A stretch of 64,000 bases of DNA from DATLRC01 sp035534895 (GTDB lineage Bacteria > Patescibacteriota > Saccharimonadia > Saccharimonadales > UBA4665): NCBI GenBank assembly GCA_035534895.1, contig DATLRC010000021.1, positions 124,001 to 188,000 of the forward strand. Direction: 5' to 3'. The number at the start of each line of letters is the position of its first letter. The first letter of the stretch is position 1. The position numbers were made by a program, and so were the translations under genes. This document shows, piece by piece, positions 15,380 through 25,500 of this stretch. The notes under the pieces were generated by a model. That model was not told the DNA's origin, did no database searches, and was given only the letters and a program-made list of their open reading frames with translations.

Positions 15380-16600
15380 TTAAATATTGTTAGTAAAGCC
15401 CGATTGATTAACTAAACCATAAATTGGAAGTAATATTGCAGCCACAATAGTTAGAGCAATAACACCCATAACTACCATTAATACCGGCTCAATGATAGTT
15501 GATATCGACTTAATCTCATTATCGACCTCTTTTTCGTAATAGGTAGCTACTTTTTCAAGCATTGTCTCCATAGCACCAGATTGTTCACCAATACGTAACA
15601 TATTTGGGACTAGTTCCAGAAAATTCGGGTCTTTATCAATGGCCATCGACAGTGCTTTACCTCCCCTAACCTTTTCAATGGCTTTTGTTAGTGAGGCTGC
15701 TATATGGACATTGTTGACAGCATCAGAAGTTATTTCAAGGACTTGTATAAGCGGTACGCCACTGGCTACCAAAGTTGTGCCAGTCCGAGCAAAACGTGCC
15801 ATATACATCTTCATAAAAAGCGGTCCTATAGGCCAGGCTCGCATCTTCAGTTTGTCTATTATTCGTTTGCCTCCAAAGGTTCGGGCCCAGCGGCTGCCAA
15901 AGAAGACCATCAAACCAAGAATTATTAAGACCACCCACCAATCTTTAATAACGAAGTGGGAAATTCCGAGCAATATCCGTGTCACTAGAGGAAGAGTAGT
16001 GCCCGGTAGTCCAGCATAGATATTTTGAACTTGGGGCAGAACCTTAATGATCATAAATAGCACAACCGCCAACATGACTAACAGTACGATTGCCGGATAG
16101 ATTAAAGCACCCCTTACTTTACTGATAATATCAGCGTCTTTTTCTTGTTGGTCGGCCAGCCGCTCTAGGCCCTTGTCCAGTGTACCCGAAGCTTCTCCGG
16201 CTGCCACTAGGCTAATGTAGACTTTGTTGAATACCCGAGGATGGCGTGCCAGAGCCACCGAAAAAGCCAAACCAGCCTCGACATCACTAATAACTTGGGT
16301 GACAACAACCTTTAGCGGTTTATTGGTAGTCTGCTCAGCAACGCTACGCAAACTTTGTACTAATGGCAATCCGGCGTTAATCAAGGTTGCTAATTGACGA
16401 GAGAAAAGTACTCGGTCTTTGGACCTAATATGGGAACGTACTTTGCCAAAACTACCGCTAGTTTTAACTTTAATTGATACCGCAGCTAGACCTTGGTCAT
16501 GAATTAATTTAGCCGCCGCTTGCTCACTCTCGGCTTGGATCTGGGCCTTAATCTCCTCACCTGTTACTGTATTACGAGCAACATAGTCATAAGTTAGCAT
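15380..16600 (-). CDS. pilC: Type IV pilus inner-membrane platform protein (PilC)
   Basis: PilC/GspF proteins form the membrane platform moved by the assembly ATPases. This 406-aa protein has two repeated GspF domains (about residues 70-190 and 270-395), each with the FSRQLATLINAGLPLVQSL or ARTGTTLVASGVPLIQVLE pattern, and three transmembrane helices. An AGGAG Shine-Dalgarno lies 8 nt before the ATG. It follows pilT by 48 nt. Confidence 0.93.
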   Translation of the reverse strand: MLTYDYVARNTVTGEEIKAQIQAESEQAAAKLIHDQGLAAVSIKVKTSGSFGKVRSHIRSKDRVLFSRQLATLINAGLPLVQSLRSVAEQTTNKPLKVVVTQVISDVEAGLAFSVALARHPRVFNKVYISLVAAGEASGTLDKGLERLADQQEKDADIISKVRGALIYPAIVLLVMLAVVLFMIIKVLPQVQNIYAGLPGTTLPLVTRILLGISHFVIKDWWVVLIILGLMVFFGSRWARTFGGKRIIDKLKMRAWPIGPLFMKMYMARFARTGTTLVASGVPLIQVLEITSDAVNNVHIAASLTKAIEKVRGGKALSMAIDKDPNFLELVPNMLRIGEQSGAMETMLEKVATYYEKEVDNEIKSISTIIEPVLMVVMGVIALTIVAAILLPIYGLVNQSGFTNNI

Positions 16601-16648
16601 TTAAAAACTCCTGGGGAATTTTGGTTTATATATAAATATGTCACCGGC

Positions 16649-17716
16649 TCAGCCCCTCATTAAGCGTTCCATCTCTTCAAGATCAACCGCAAAATTACGT
16701 GCCTCATCATAGCTAACGGTACCAGCATGTACTAAACTAACGAGTGTTTTATCCATTGATTGCATACCAAACTCAGCACCTGTCTGGATGACGGCTTCCA
16801 GCTGATGACTCTTGCCTTCGCGAATAATATTGCGAACAGCGGGTGTAGCTATCAGAATTTCGGCTGCAGCTATCCGACCACCACCTATAGCTGGAATTAG
16901 TCGTTGTGAGGCAATAGCTACCAAAATATTGCTCAGTTGAGCGCGAATCTGCGGTTGTTGGTGTGGCGGGAAAACGTCAATCATTCGATCAATACTCTGG
17001 GCAGCCGAATTGGTGTGCAACGTAGCAAATACCAGATGGCCTGTCTCGGCAATGGTAATTGCGCTGGCAATTGTTTCGAGATCGCGCATTTCACCAATTA
17101 AAACTACGTCGGGGTCTTCACGAAGGGCGCTTCGCAAAGCAGCATTAAAGGAATAGGTATCGTAGTGTACTTCGCGCTGTACAATGACTGCTTTCTTGGA
17201 AATATGGGTAAATTCAATCGGGTCTTCGATAGTAATGATATGGACCGGCTTCTCGACATTAATCTTGTGAATTAAAGCAGCTAAAGTGGTTGATTTACCG
17301 GAACCGGTTGGTCCGGTTATAAGTACAAGCCCTCGAGGATAGTCTGCAAACTTATTGACTATTTGTGGTAAGCCCAGCTGTTCAATAGTTAAAATCTCGT
17401 TTGGTATCAGACGTAGCGCAGCAGCTAGATTACCACGCTCATGAAATGCATTTACTCGAAAGCGTCCGAGGTCTCCGAAAGCAAAACTAAAGTCAAATTC
17501 CTTGTCTTTAAGTAGAATTTGTTTCTGATCTTCATCTAAAATCGCAAAGATTAGTCCTTCAATTGTTTCCTCATTCAACGCGTCAGCAGCATTAACTGGT
17601 GTCAGGCTGCCGTCTATTCTAAGCATTGGCGGTAAACCAACCTGCAAATGAAGGTCAGAAGCCTTCTTCTTGATAACTTCTTCTAGAAGCACCTCTATTC
17701 TGGGCTGACCTTGCAT
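16649..17716 (-). CDS. pilT: Type IV pilus retraction ATPase (PilT)
   Basis: PilT powers pilus depolymerisation, needed for twitching and DNA uptake. The 355-aa length is typical. Visible motifs are Walker A GPTGSGKST (about residue 133), the Asp box around TIEDPIEF, Walker B in PDVVLIGEMRD and the His box GHLVFATLHTNSAAQSIDR. It is separated from pilB by 148 nt that hold a perfect palindrome, so it may be controlled separately. The presence of pilT implies a retractable pilus. Confidence 0.93.
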   Translation of the reverse strand: MQGQPRIEVLLEEVIKKKASDLHLQVGLPPMLRIDGSLTPVNAADALNEETIEGLIFAILDEDQKQILLKDKEFDFSFAFGDLGRFRVNAFHERGNLAAALRLIPNEILTIEQLGLPQIVNKFADYPRGLVLITGPTGSGKSTTLAALIHKINVEKPVHIITIEDPIEFTHISKKAVIVQREVHYDTYSFNAALRSALREDPDVVLIGEMRDLETIASAITIAETGHLVFATLHTNSAAQSIDRMIDVFPPHQQPQIRAQLSNILVAIASQRLIPAIGGGRIAAAEILIATPAVRNIIREGKSHQLEAVIQTGAEFGMQSMDKTLVSLVHAGTVSYDEARNFAVDLEEMERLMRG

Positions 17717-17735
17717 ATCTAGTGATCCCCTCCCC

Positions 17736-17751
17736 TTATACGATCGTATAA
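17736..17751. promoter_or_regulatory. Perfect 16-bp palindrome upstream of pilT
   Basis: TTATACGATCGTATAA is fully self-complementary and lies about 20 nt before the pilT ATG, followed on the minus strand by a GGGGAGGGGA stretch. It contains a TATACG that could act as a -10. A dimeric regulator is the obvious reader, but none can be named. Confidence 0.55.
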
Positions 17752-17864
17752 TTGTCTACTATCTGTCCAATAACTATCTAGGATTTGATTTTGAACCTTA
17801 TTTGATCGATTATTTAACTTTATGATCATATTTTTGCTTCCCATCCTATATTCTGGATTTCCTG

Positions 17865-19658
17865 CTAGGCAGCATCCTCAGCAGCCACCCTATTAACTTC
17901 ATTCAAACTAGTCCGCCCATCCAGGGCCTTCAGGTACCCATCTTGTCGCATGGTTATCATGCCTCGGGCCTGAGCTGCTTTCTGAATCTCGGTGCTAGTT
18001 GACCGCTTCATAATTAGATCCTGTATATCCTCGTTTATTTCAAAGACCTCATAAAGACCCATGCGGCCCTTATAGCCCCCAGGCGTATCGGGGCTATCTT
18101 TGCCCTTAGTTAAAGTATAAGCGTTTTGGTTCTTAAGAGGCAAGCTTTTATAGCCAAGATCTTCGCAAACAGCGGCTACTTTATCGGCGCTTTCAGGTAG
18201 CAGCTTACCTATATTTTGCTGAATAGCAGCCGCCTCAGAAGCTGACGATTGGTATGTTTCTTTGCCCTCTTCGGCAATTCGTCTAACTAAACGCTGGCCA
18301 ATGACGGTGTGGACTGTAGATGCAATCAGAAACGGTTCTATGCCCATATCTAGTAGGCGCGGCAAGATACCGGCAGCCGAATTAGTGTGAAGAGTTGAGA
18401 ATACAAGGTGTCCGGTAAGTGCAGCTTGGACTGCTAAAGTGGCTGTTTCTGAATCACGAATTTCACCAACCATCACTACATCGGGGTCTTGCCTCAAAAT
18501 TGATCGCAGACCAGAAGCAAAAGTCAGCCCAATGTCAGCATTGACTTGTATCTGGTTAATCCCCTCCATTTTATACTCAACCGGATCCTCAAGAGTGACT
18601 ATATTGATACTGTCATTCATGATCTCCTGGATAAGAGCATAGAGAGAGGTTGACTTCCCGGAGCCAGTCGGTCCACTGGTCAGAATCATGCCGTTTGGCA
18701 ATTCCAAGCCTTTCCTGATAGTCCGTAATGCCCGACCAGTATAGCCCATGGCCTCTAACTTTAGGCTGGTACCAGATTTATCTAGTAATCGAATTACAAC
18801 TTGTTCACCCCAGACAATAGGTGCGATGGCAATACGTAAATCAATTGGTTTTGAGTCAACCTGCACCGTAAATTGACCGTCTTGTGGGATACGATGCTCG
18901 TCAATCTTAAGATTAGCTAGAATTTTAATTCGTGACACTAGAGCTGCTTCTGTCCCCTTTGGCAACTTCATAATTTCACGCAACACTCCATCGATGCGAC
19001 AGCGTATTTTTAATTCCTTCTCTAGTGGCTCAATATGTACATCACTGGCACGATTCCGAGCAGCAAATTCTAGAATGGCGCTAAGCGTTTTGCTAATTGG
19101 TGAGTCTTGAACAATCGTTTTAATGTTCTTGTCATTAACCTTCGCCTCAACCGCAGCTTCTCCGCCAACAGGTGAAGTTCCTCCGTTAAGGTCATCTGTT
19201 ATTTGAGTGTCCAGACGGGCTTCATATTGCTTCAGTACTTGGCGAATTCCGGGCTCACTGGCAGCATAAACTTTAAGGGGGCGTCCAACTTTGTTGCTCA
19301 GAAAATCAACAGCTTGAACATTGTCGGCATCAAGCATAGCAACTACTAATCGATGCTGCATCTCACCTAAAGGAACTGCCATGTAGCGCTTGGCAATGTC
19401 CAATGGGAGTAATTTTAATATATCGTAAGGAATTTTGGCCGTACTTAAATTAACGTACGGTACGCGAGTGACCTTAGCTACTGTCCGCACCATATCTTCT
19501 TCGTTAATGTGTCCATCACCGACTAAAAGAGCAAGCAAAGGCGTACTTTTATTTTTCGATTCTTGCTTAAATGTTTTTAATTGATCCCGGGTCAGTAAAT
19601 CAGACTTCACTAAACTGTCTTCAACTTGCTGCTCGGTTGCTGCTGAGAGAACACTCAT
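17865..19658 (-). CDS. pilB: Type IV pilus assembly ATPase (PilB)
   Basis: PilB drives pilus extension. The 597-aa protein has an N-terminal GspE-II domain (about 1-150), then a GspE ATPase with SGPTGSGKSTSLYALIQE (about residue 330), an Asp box ending EDPVEYK, Walker B PDVVMVGEIRD and a His box. The tetracysteine zinc motif normally found after QRLVRR is absent: that region reads RRIAEEGKETYQSS and contains no CxxC. The canonical ending GYKGRMGLYEVF follows. It is transcribed with pilM, pilN and pilO upstream. Confidence 0.93.
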   Translation of the reverse strand: MSVLSAATEQQVEDSLVKSDLLTRDQLKTFKQESKNKSTPLLALLVGDGHINEEDMVRTVAKVTRVPYVNLSTAKIPYDILKLLPLDIAKRYMAVPLGEMQHRLVVAMLDADNVQAVDFLSNKVGRPLKVYAASEPGIRQVLKQYEARLDTQITDDLNGGTSPVGGEAAVEAKVNDKNIKTIVQDSPISKTLSAILEFAARNRASDVHIEPLEKELKIRCRIDGVLREIMKLPKGTEAALVSRIKILANLKIDEHRIPQDGQFTVQVDSKPIDLRIAIAPIVWGEQVVIRLLDKSGTSLKLEAMGYTGRALRTIRKGLELPNGMILTSGPTGSGKSTSLYALIQEIMNDSINIVTLEDPVEYKMEGINQIQVNADIGLTFASGLRSILRQDPDVVMVGEIRDSETATLAVQAALTGHLVFSTLHTNSAAGILPRLLDMGIEPFLIASTVHTVIGQRLVRRIAEEGKETYQSSASEAAAIQQNIGKLLPESADKVAAVCEDLGYKSLPLKNQNAYTLTKGKDSPDTPGGYKGRMGLYEVFEINEDIQDLIMKRSTSTEIQKAAQARGMITMRQDGYLKALDGRTSLNEVNRVAAEDAA

Positions 19659-19683
19659 AGTAGCCTTTTGGTTTTTCCGCTAG

Positions 19684-19935
19684 TTATTGCGTTGTGCCAT
19701 TAAATGGGTTCGGGTTAGTTGTGTTGCCGATAGTAATCAGTTTAGTTGGATCAAATGACTGATTGTTAAAGTAACGACTATCAGGTATCAGGAAGTTGGC
19801 CGAAATAGGATCAACTATTTCAACTGGTTGTTGACGAGCTTTGGTCGAGCCAAATAATAGACTAGATACAATCAGAGAGATAATAACACTTATGAATATG
19901 ACTATAGCTATAAGTGCCAGGTCTTTCTTTTTCAT
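19684..19935 (-). CDS. Small single-pass membrane protein in the pilus operon
   Basis: The 83-aa protein has one N-terminal transmembrane helix (about residues 8-30, IAIVIFISVIISLIVSSLLF) and a short outer tail. It lies between pilO and pilB, where other systems encode PilP. It is much shorter than PilP and lacks its fold, so the link is positional only. Small spacing on both sides (about 25 and 43 nt) suggests co-transcription. Confidence 0.65.
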   Translation of the reverse strand: MKKKDLALIAIVIFISVIISLIVSSLLFGSTKARQQPVEIVDPISANFLIPDSRYFNNQSFDPTKLITIGNTTNPNPFNGTTQ

Positions 19936-19978
19936 TGGTTTCTGCCTCCGAATGGATTGGTAATATGAAGGATATAAA

Positions 19979-20656
19979 TCATTTTATAACCTGTGTCTTG
20001 ATTTTAAGGTCTTTCTCCGGTTGGTAATAAGTATGGGCGCTAACAGATAACTGCATGCTGTTTTGGCCACCCGAGAGAGTTAGGGTGTCGATTTGAATTG
20101 GCCGAATTGAACGTTGTAACAAACTGATAAGATCTTGGACTGAACTATAGTTAGCTTGGCTAATAGAGAAATTAAATGGTATCGGAATCGGCTGTGGATT
20201 GGAGCTCGTTTGGTTGTTCTGCTGTGCCAGTTCGTCATCAGTTCCACTAATGGAATCGATTTTAAAGTTATGGTCAGTCAGGATCTTTTCCAGGCTAGAA
20301 GTTAGGGCTGGAAAATCATATTGGCTAGGCAAGGCATCCAATACAATCTTGGCGTTATCACCATCATTACTACCTGTACCGTTTGTGCTACCGCCAATTA
20401 TGTTGGAAGGTGTCGACACGAAACTGTCATATGAATTTACTAACTGTCCAACAGTATTAACATTGATCTTCAGCTGATTAACGGCTTTTTGCTTGGCTGC
20501 AATAACTCGTGACTGATATGTCGACTGACTAAGTAATGCTCGACCGGCCACTAGAGAAAAGACTGTCAAGAAAGAAGCAACCGCTAAAACAATAACCATC
20601 TGAGTATTCGCTTTATCGATCGCCAACCTCTTTTTAGAAATTACTACTTTTGCCAT
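19979..20656 (-). CDS. pilO: PilO-like pilus alignment protein
   Basis: This bitopic protein has a short cytoplasmic N-terminus, one transmembrane helix (about residues 20-42), then a coiled segment and a ferredoxin-like outer domain, the plan of PilO. The segment ISQANYSSVQDLISLLQRSIRPIQID fits the PilO core, where a Y-x-x-hydrophobic pattern precedes the conserved helix. It follows pilN by 1 nt. It should pair with PilN to connect the membrane platform and PilM. Confidence 0.8.
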   Translation of the reverse strand: MAKVVISKKRLAIDKANTQMVIVLAVASFLTVFSLVAGRALLSQSTYQSRVIAAKQKAVNQLKINVNTVGQLVNSYDSFVSTPSNIIGGSTNGTGSNDGDNAKIVLDALPSQYDFPALTSSLEKILTDHNFKIDSISGTDDELAQQNNQTSSNPQPIPIPFNFSISQANYSSVQDLISLLQRSIRPIQIDTLTLSGGQNSMQLSVSAHTYYQPEKDLKIKTQVIK

Positions 20657-20657
20657 A

Positions 20658-21365
20658 TTAATTACCTGTTGTTCCGTTAGTTGGTAGTGGCACTGGTTGC
20701 CTGAACAAGGCAGCCGGTTGATCTACTTCAGACCGCGTAGTAACCTGTTGAGGCACAACTAGCTTGATAGTTTGAGTAATATCAAAAATGTTTGGATCGT
20801 AGCTAAGGTTAATAGTATAAGATGCCCCCTTGTCAGATCGCCCGAACGAACTAAGCACTACGCCTGAAAAAGCCTTAGTTGAGGAAGAGTTGTTGCCCGA
20901 ACTTGTACCAGTTGTATAGGTAGTAAACTTTAAAGTATCGACATATTGGTTGACGGTACTTAGAGCATCGGCTGTACCGGTAATCGTAATGCTGTGTTGA
21001 TTAAAGTCAATGGCGAAGTTATTAATATCAGCATTGGCCGGTGTAGTCTGATTTAGATAGCCAAAAAGTTGGCTGGCAGCCGGTTTTTGATTATGGAGTT
21101 GCGTTAAGCTACTGAGTTGATTCTGAACAGTTAGTATCTTATTTAGGTCTTTGGTGTTTTGTAATTGTGAACTGTAACGATGGATATCTCGGTTGAGGTC
21201 ACCTAAGTTTTTCTTTTGGACTACATCAACGAATAAAAACAGCAACACTAAAGCAACCAGAGCTACTGTGCTCACTAAGACCGACACGCTTGTCAGTAGA
21301 CGACGTAGGCGTTGAGCTTTGATGTACTCTAGTTTGACATCGGGAAGTAGATTTAGCTGAATCAT
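20658..21365 (-). CDS. pilN: PilN-like pilus assembly protein
   Basis: The protein starts MIQLNLLPDVKLEYIKAQR; the short cytoplasmic NLLP motif is the PilN element that binds the PilM groove. One transmembrane helix (about 28-50) and a coiled segment follow, then a ferredoxin-like domain. It overlaps pilM by 4 nt, as expected for a tightly coupled complex. At 235 aa it is slightly longer than proteobacterial PilN. Confidence 0.88.
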   Translation of the reverse strand: MIQLNLLPDVKLEYIKAQRLRRLLTSVSVLVSTVALVALVLLFLFVDVVQKKNLGDLNRDIHRYSSQLQNTKDLNKILTVQNQLSSLTQLHNQKPAASQLFGYLNQTTPANADINNFAIDFNQHSITITGTADALSTVNQYVDTLKFTTYTTGTSSGNNSSSTKAFSGVVLSSFGRSDKGASYTINLSYDPNIFDITQTIKLVVPQQVTTRSEVDQPAALFRQPVPLPTNGTTGN

Positions 21366-22405
21366 ACACTTCTCTCCGCTAAACCAGTGGCAACTGCAAA
21401 CTGGTTGGAAATGGCCAATAACTCATTCTGGCGATCCTGAGCAAAACTAACATTACGCCAGGCATTACCAATTTCGACATTAACCGAAAATTTATTGGCT
21501 ATAAACAACGGGAATTCTGGTAAGACTGAGGCACCACCAGTAACGATAATAGTTTCGAGTTTTTGATCGACATATCGAGTTTGGAAAAATTTGATAGATT
21601 TTTCTATTTCCCCCGTTAAGAGCTCGACAGTGCCACTAATTGCCTGGAGTACTTGCCCCTCTAGTTTGTCTTTACTTAACCCGAATTTGAAAACTAATTG
21701 TTCGGCTTGCTTATCATCTACGTTCAGATTCTGCGAAGCTGCTCGAACTATTGCTTCAATGCTGGTTGGGATTGCTCTGGTTAGTCTTGGTTGTCCACCT
21801 AAAATAACAACCAGATCAGTGCTCTTACGACCAACGTCTAGAATCATTTGTGCTTGGGCAGCCTGTGGCACAACTAGAGCTCTTGCCATCGCTAGGTTAT
21901 CAGGCTCAAAGGCAACAACGTTCAGGCCTATTGATTCCAGCATGTCGAGACGTTCTTCTACAAATTTATTGGGTACACTGGTAAGCAAAATCTCGACTTT
22001 TGTTTTATCGGCCGGTGAATCACCTAAAAGTGCCCAATCAATCTTTGACTCATTAAGTGGCGTTGGGATTAAAGCATCGGCTTGATAGCTAATAGATTTT
22101 GCAAGCTCGGGTTCACTTAATCTATCGACATCAGCTACGGTTGTAAAAACACGTTGGGATGGGATACCAACCGCAACATTTTTTGTCGTCACCTTAGCTT
22201 GAGCAATCAGTTGCTGGATGCTTGATGCCAATTTTTGTTGATCATTTTTGGAATCACTAAGAACAATGTTTTCAGGAATTGGCATATAAGCATACCTAGA
22301 CAAAGCTTTGGGCAACCCACTGCCTTTGAGTTCCACTAAACGAATAGCCGTCGTACCGATATCGAGACCAAAAAAATCTGACAGCCCACTCGTAAACAGA
22401 TTCAT
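21362..22405 (-). CDS. pilM: PilM, actin-like cytoplasmic pilus protein
   Basis: PilM is an FtsA/actin-fold ATPase homologue that links the membrane proteins to the assembly ATPase. The phosphate-1 loop FFGLDIGTTAIRLVEL (about residues 12-27), phosphate-2 region MILDVGRKSTDLVVI and adenosine motif IIVTGGASVLPEF are all visible in 347 aa. It heads the pilMNO-pilB unit. An extended -10 lies 9 nt upstream of the ATG. Confidence 0.93.
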   Translation of the reverse strand: MNLFTSGLSDFFGLDIGTTAIRLVELKGSGLPKALSRYAYMPIPENIVLSDSKNDQQKLASSIQQLIAQAKVTTKNVAVGIPSQRVFTTVADVDRLSEPELAKSISYQADALIPTPLNESKIDWALLGDSPADKTKVEILLTSVPNKFVEERLDMLESIGLNVVAFEPDNLAMARALVVPQAAQAQMILDVGRKSTDLVVILGGQPRLTRAIPTSIEAIVRAASQNLNVDDKQAEQLVFKFGLSKDKLEGQVLQAISGTVELLTGEIEKSIKFFQTRYVDQKLETIIVTGGASVLPEFPLFIANKFSVNVEIGNAWRNVSFAQDRQNELLAISNQFAVATGLAERSV

Positions 22406-22414
22406 ATGGCCCTC

Positions 22415-22423
22415 ATTATAGCA
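22415..22423 (-). promoter_or_regulatory. Extended -10 promoter of pilM operon
   Basis: The minus strand reads TGcTATAAT (22423-22415), 9 nt before the pilM ATG. The leader would be only 2-3 nt. No -35 is evident. Confidence 0.6.
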
Positions 22424-22551
22424 TAAGCATTGCCTTGGGCCAGACCATAATTAACTATTGATCCCCTGAACCTGGCTATTGTTTTAGTGTTATGGTTGAT
22501 ATGCATTTTTGTCTTTAAAATATTCGTTTACTTAATTTTTTCTGGGGCTCC

Positions 22552-25500
22552 TCATAAGACCGGCGATAAACTCGTAAAATAATCGTACTTATTCTTACCT
22601 GGCCCTGCAAAAGGTGTCATATCCGGCAGCCCCAAGTACGTTTCAGGACTAAAATTAAATATCTCGGCAGCACAGTCCAGTTCAGGTGTTGTTGAGCTTC
22701 CGTTCTGGACATCACAGTCATGAGGACTGCTACCAGCATTTGGGTTCTCCCCAGCTACACTGTGTCTGAGTGAGCTGAAGGCCCGGTCGAGCTTAACATT
22801 GTTGGCGATAAAAGCACCATTGATCGTTAATTGAGTGTTTGTATAGTTATTTGCAGCCGACGGACCACAGGCATTGTAAAGTACACTGATCGGGTAACTG
22901 CTGAAACCATTGGCACAGGTATCAATTATGCCCGTGCTACCGGTACCCTCAGCTACATAAACTCCGTCTAGCTGAGTAACCCCCGGGTCAATATAGATAT
23001 TCCCTTTGACTATCAGGAAAAACGATGGTACCTGACTTAGAGAACCCCATGAAGTGTTAGCCAGAACAATATTTTGACTAATTTCGACGTTGCCATTGAC
23101 GTATACGGATACCTCTGCGCCATTTCCTAGGGCCAAAGAACGGTTAAGGCTTTGGTTGCCGTTAAAACTATAGGCTCTTGACCCAGACGACTGTACATCA
23201 ATGCCGTTGATGTTTCCGCTTAGAGGAGTGCCTGGGGGTAACGTAGCATAATAGTCAGGTATACAGTGTTGCCCGCCAAGGGAGCCGCCATAAGATCCTG
23301 GTACCCCATAATTCCCAAAACTTAGACCTGTTGCCGAAGTTGGATCAGTGGTACGCAAGCTGGCACTGGCAAAGCCACTAATCGCATTAATTGATAACGC
23401 CCCGAGTTGGACAGCTGAGCCACTGGCCGGGGGGCCACTAGATTTAATGTTTGTTTTAATATCACCAGCTGAATTACAACTACTAAGACTGGTAAATCCG
23501 CCACCAGCTGAAACATCACCTCCGAAGAAATGAGCATAAGGCTCATTGGTAATCGGTGAGCTGCAATTTGATAATGAAGTTGCGGTAACTGGGGTTGAAG
23601 TTACGGTAAGCCCATTGCTCTGCTGGATATTCCCGTTTTCATCCACTTGATCTCCTTGTGGATAAATAGTAAATTGGGCACAAATTTCGTCACCTACTTC
23701 CAGAGGAGGCACGCTTACCGAATAGGACGGATTATAGACATAGGGCGGAGCTTCGGCTGGGCTACCCGGGGTTGGCGAGGCGCTGCCTATATTAAACTGT
23801 TGACTATCTGTCGGCTGAGCATAAAACGGGATCAACGAACCGTTTGCATGCCTAACATAATAAGTGCCGGTGTATTGCAGTCCGTTAACTCGCGCCGGAT
23901 GACGTACGCCGAGTGCCCCAGACGGTGCCAAGGTTAATGAAAATTGAACCGTTGTCTGCGTACCAATAGTAACTTGACTTGGATTTTCATTATTATCAAA
24001 AGTAATGTTGGTTACATCGGTTGCACTAGGATTTTGAACGGCAAAATTGCGATTATAGCATTCATTTAAGAGGGGTGACCCGTTATAAGTAGTATCTATA
24101 GGAGAGGGGTTGGTAGTTGAACCTTGGTGCCAATCGTACCAAGCAGTGGCGGTATAGGTACAAGTTTTTCCGTTTAAGTTTCCATACGGGCAATAGTAGA
24201 CAAGAGTTGCTGGCCCGGCATAGGCATTATTACTATAGTAATAGCACTTAGTGTTATTGGGACTTGAACCTAAATACTCATTATACGGACAACTATAGTA
24301 TGAATTGGCATTATAGGTACAGGTTGAGACGCTAAGACTACCACCATATGGGCAAGTGTAATAGTCTGGCGATGATGAAGTGTACCAATAAGTCTGTGTA
24401 TACTTTTGGTTATAGGTTACTGTAGTTTGGTGGTCATCATAAGGATATTGGCTGACATAATTGCTATAGTCAAGAACAAAGCTATTGGAAGATTGATATC
24501 CCGTGGGTGACCAGGTAATTGTTGTTGGGCTAGGAGTATATTGATCATGGGCAGCTGTGATTTCATAGTCACCTCCTACCTCCTGATAATATTTTTCATT
24601 GGCCGTATTACTGGCTCCACCTTGTCCACTGGGTCCTTGAGAGGAGCCAGAAGGCGCGGGCGTTGTTCCTGGCGGCAGGTTGATCGTTGGTTTCGTGTTT
24701 TGGCCATTGCAGTTCGGCCCCTTGCTTATACAGTTAGTGTTAGTTAGTGTAGCCGATGCTACCAGCTGATAGGTATTTGTCCCTTTTGGCCCGACGTCTT
24801 TAACATATAAAGTCACGCTAGTGCTGCCAGAGTTTGGAATTGGTATACCGTACCATGTATGTGGACTGAATGTAGCTGTTGCGTAAGAAATACCCGCCAC
24901 TTTAATGAGGGCTGATGTTGGACCATCTGGATCACTAAAAGTACCTGTGGCTTTGCCTGCGGTACTGGACGTACAGGCAACAATCAGACTGCCCGTAGGA
25001 GGATTATTTGTGGTTTTACATGGTTCTTGTATGGTCACTCTTCCATTAAAGGCCCAACCCGTAGGATTAGCTGGGTTATTCGGATCTCTGATGTAATAAC
25101 TGACTGTTACAGTATTTTTGGTTGTCATGTTTTGCACCCAGCTCGGTGTCACAAAGGTATGGTAGTGATTAGCTTGTGATTGTAAAGTAGACGACTTGCT
25201 AGACGTAGCTAAAGTAATTTGTACATCCAGAGTCTCATTTGGATAATTTGAATCCTTAGCAAATACCTCAACGCTCGTGCAACTAGAATTAACTATTTTT
25301 CCAGCTGGCTTATGAATCTTAGGTGCCTGAGGTAGGCCCTGCGGAAAATCTCCAAGCGGGTTACCACAAGAAAGTTTAACAATAAATACCAGATTCCCTT
25401 TATAGTAAAAATCTAGTGCCGGGGCACTGCCAGAGGTTGGATAAAATGCGTCGTCATTGTCAAAAAGGTTAAAAGTATTGCTGCTAGGGTGATAAATATT

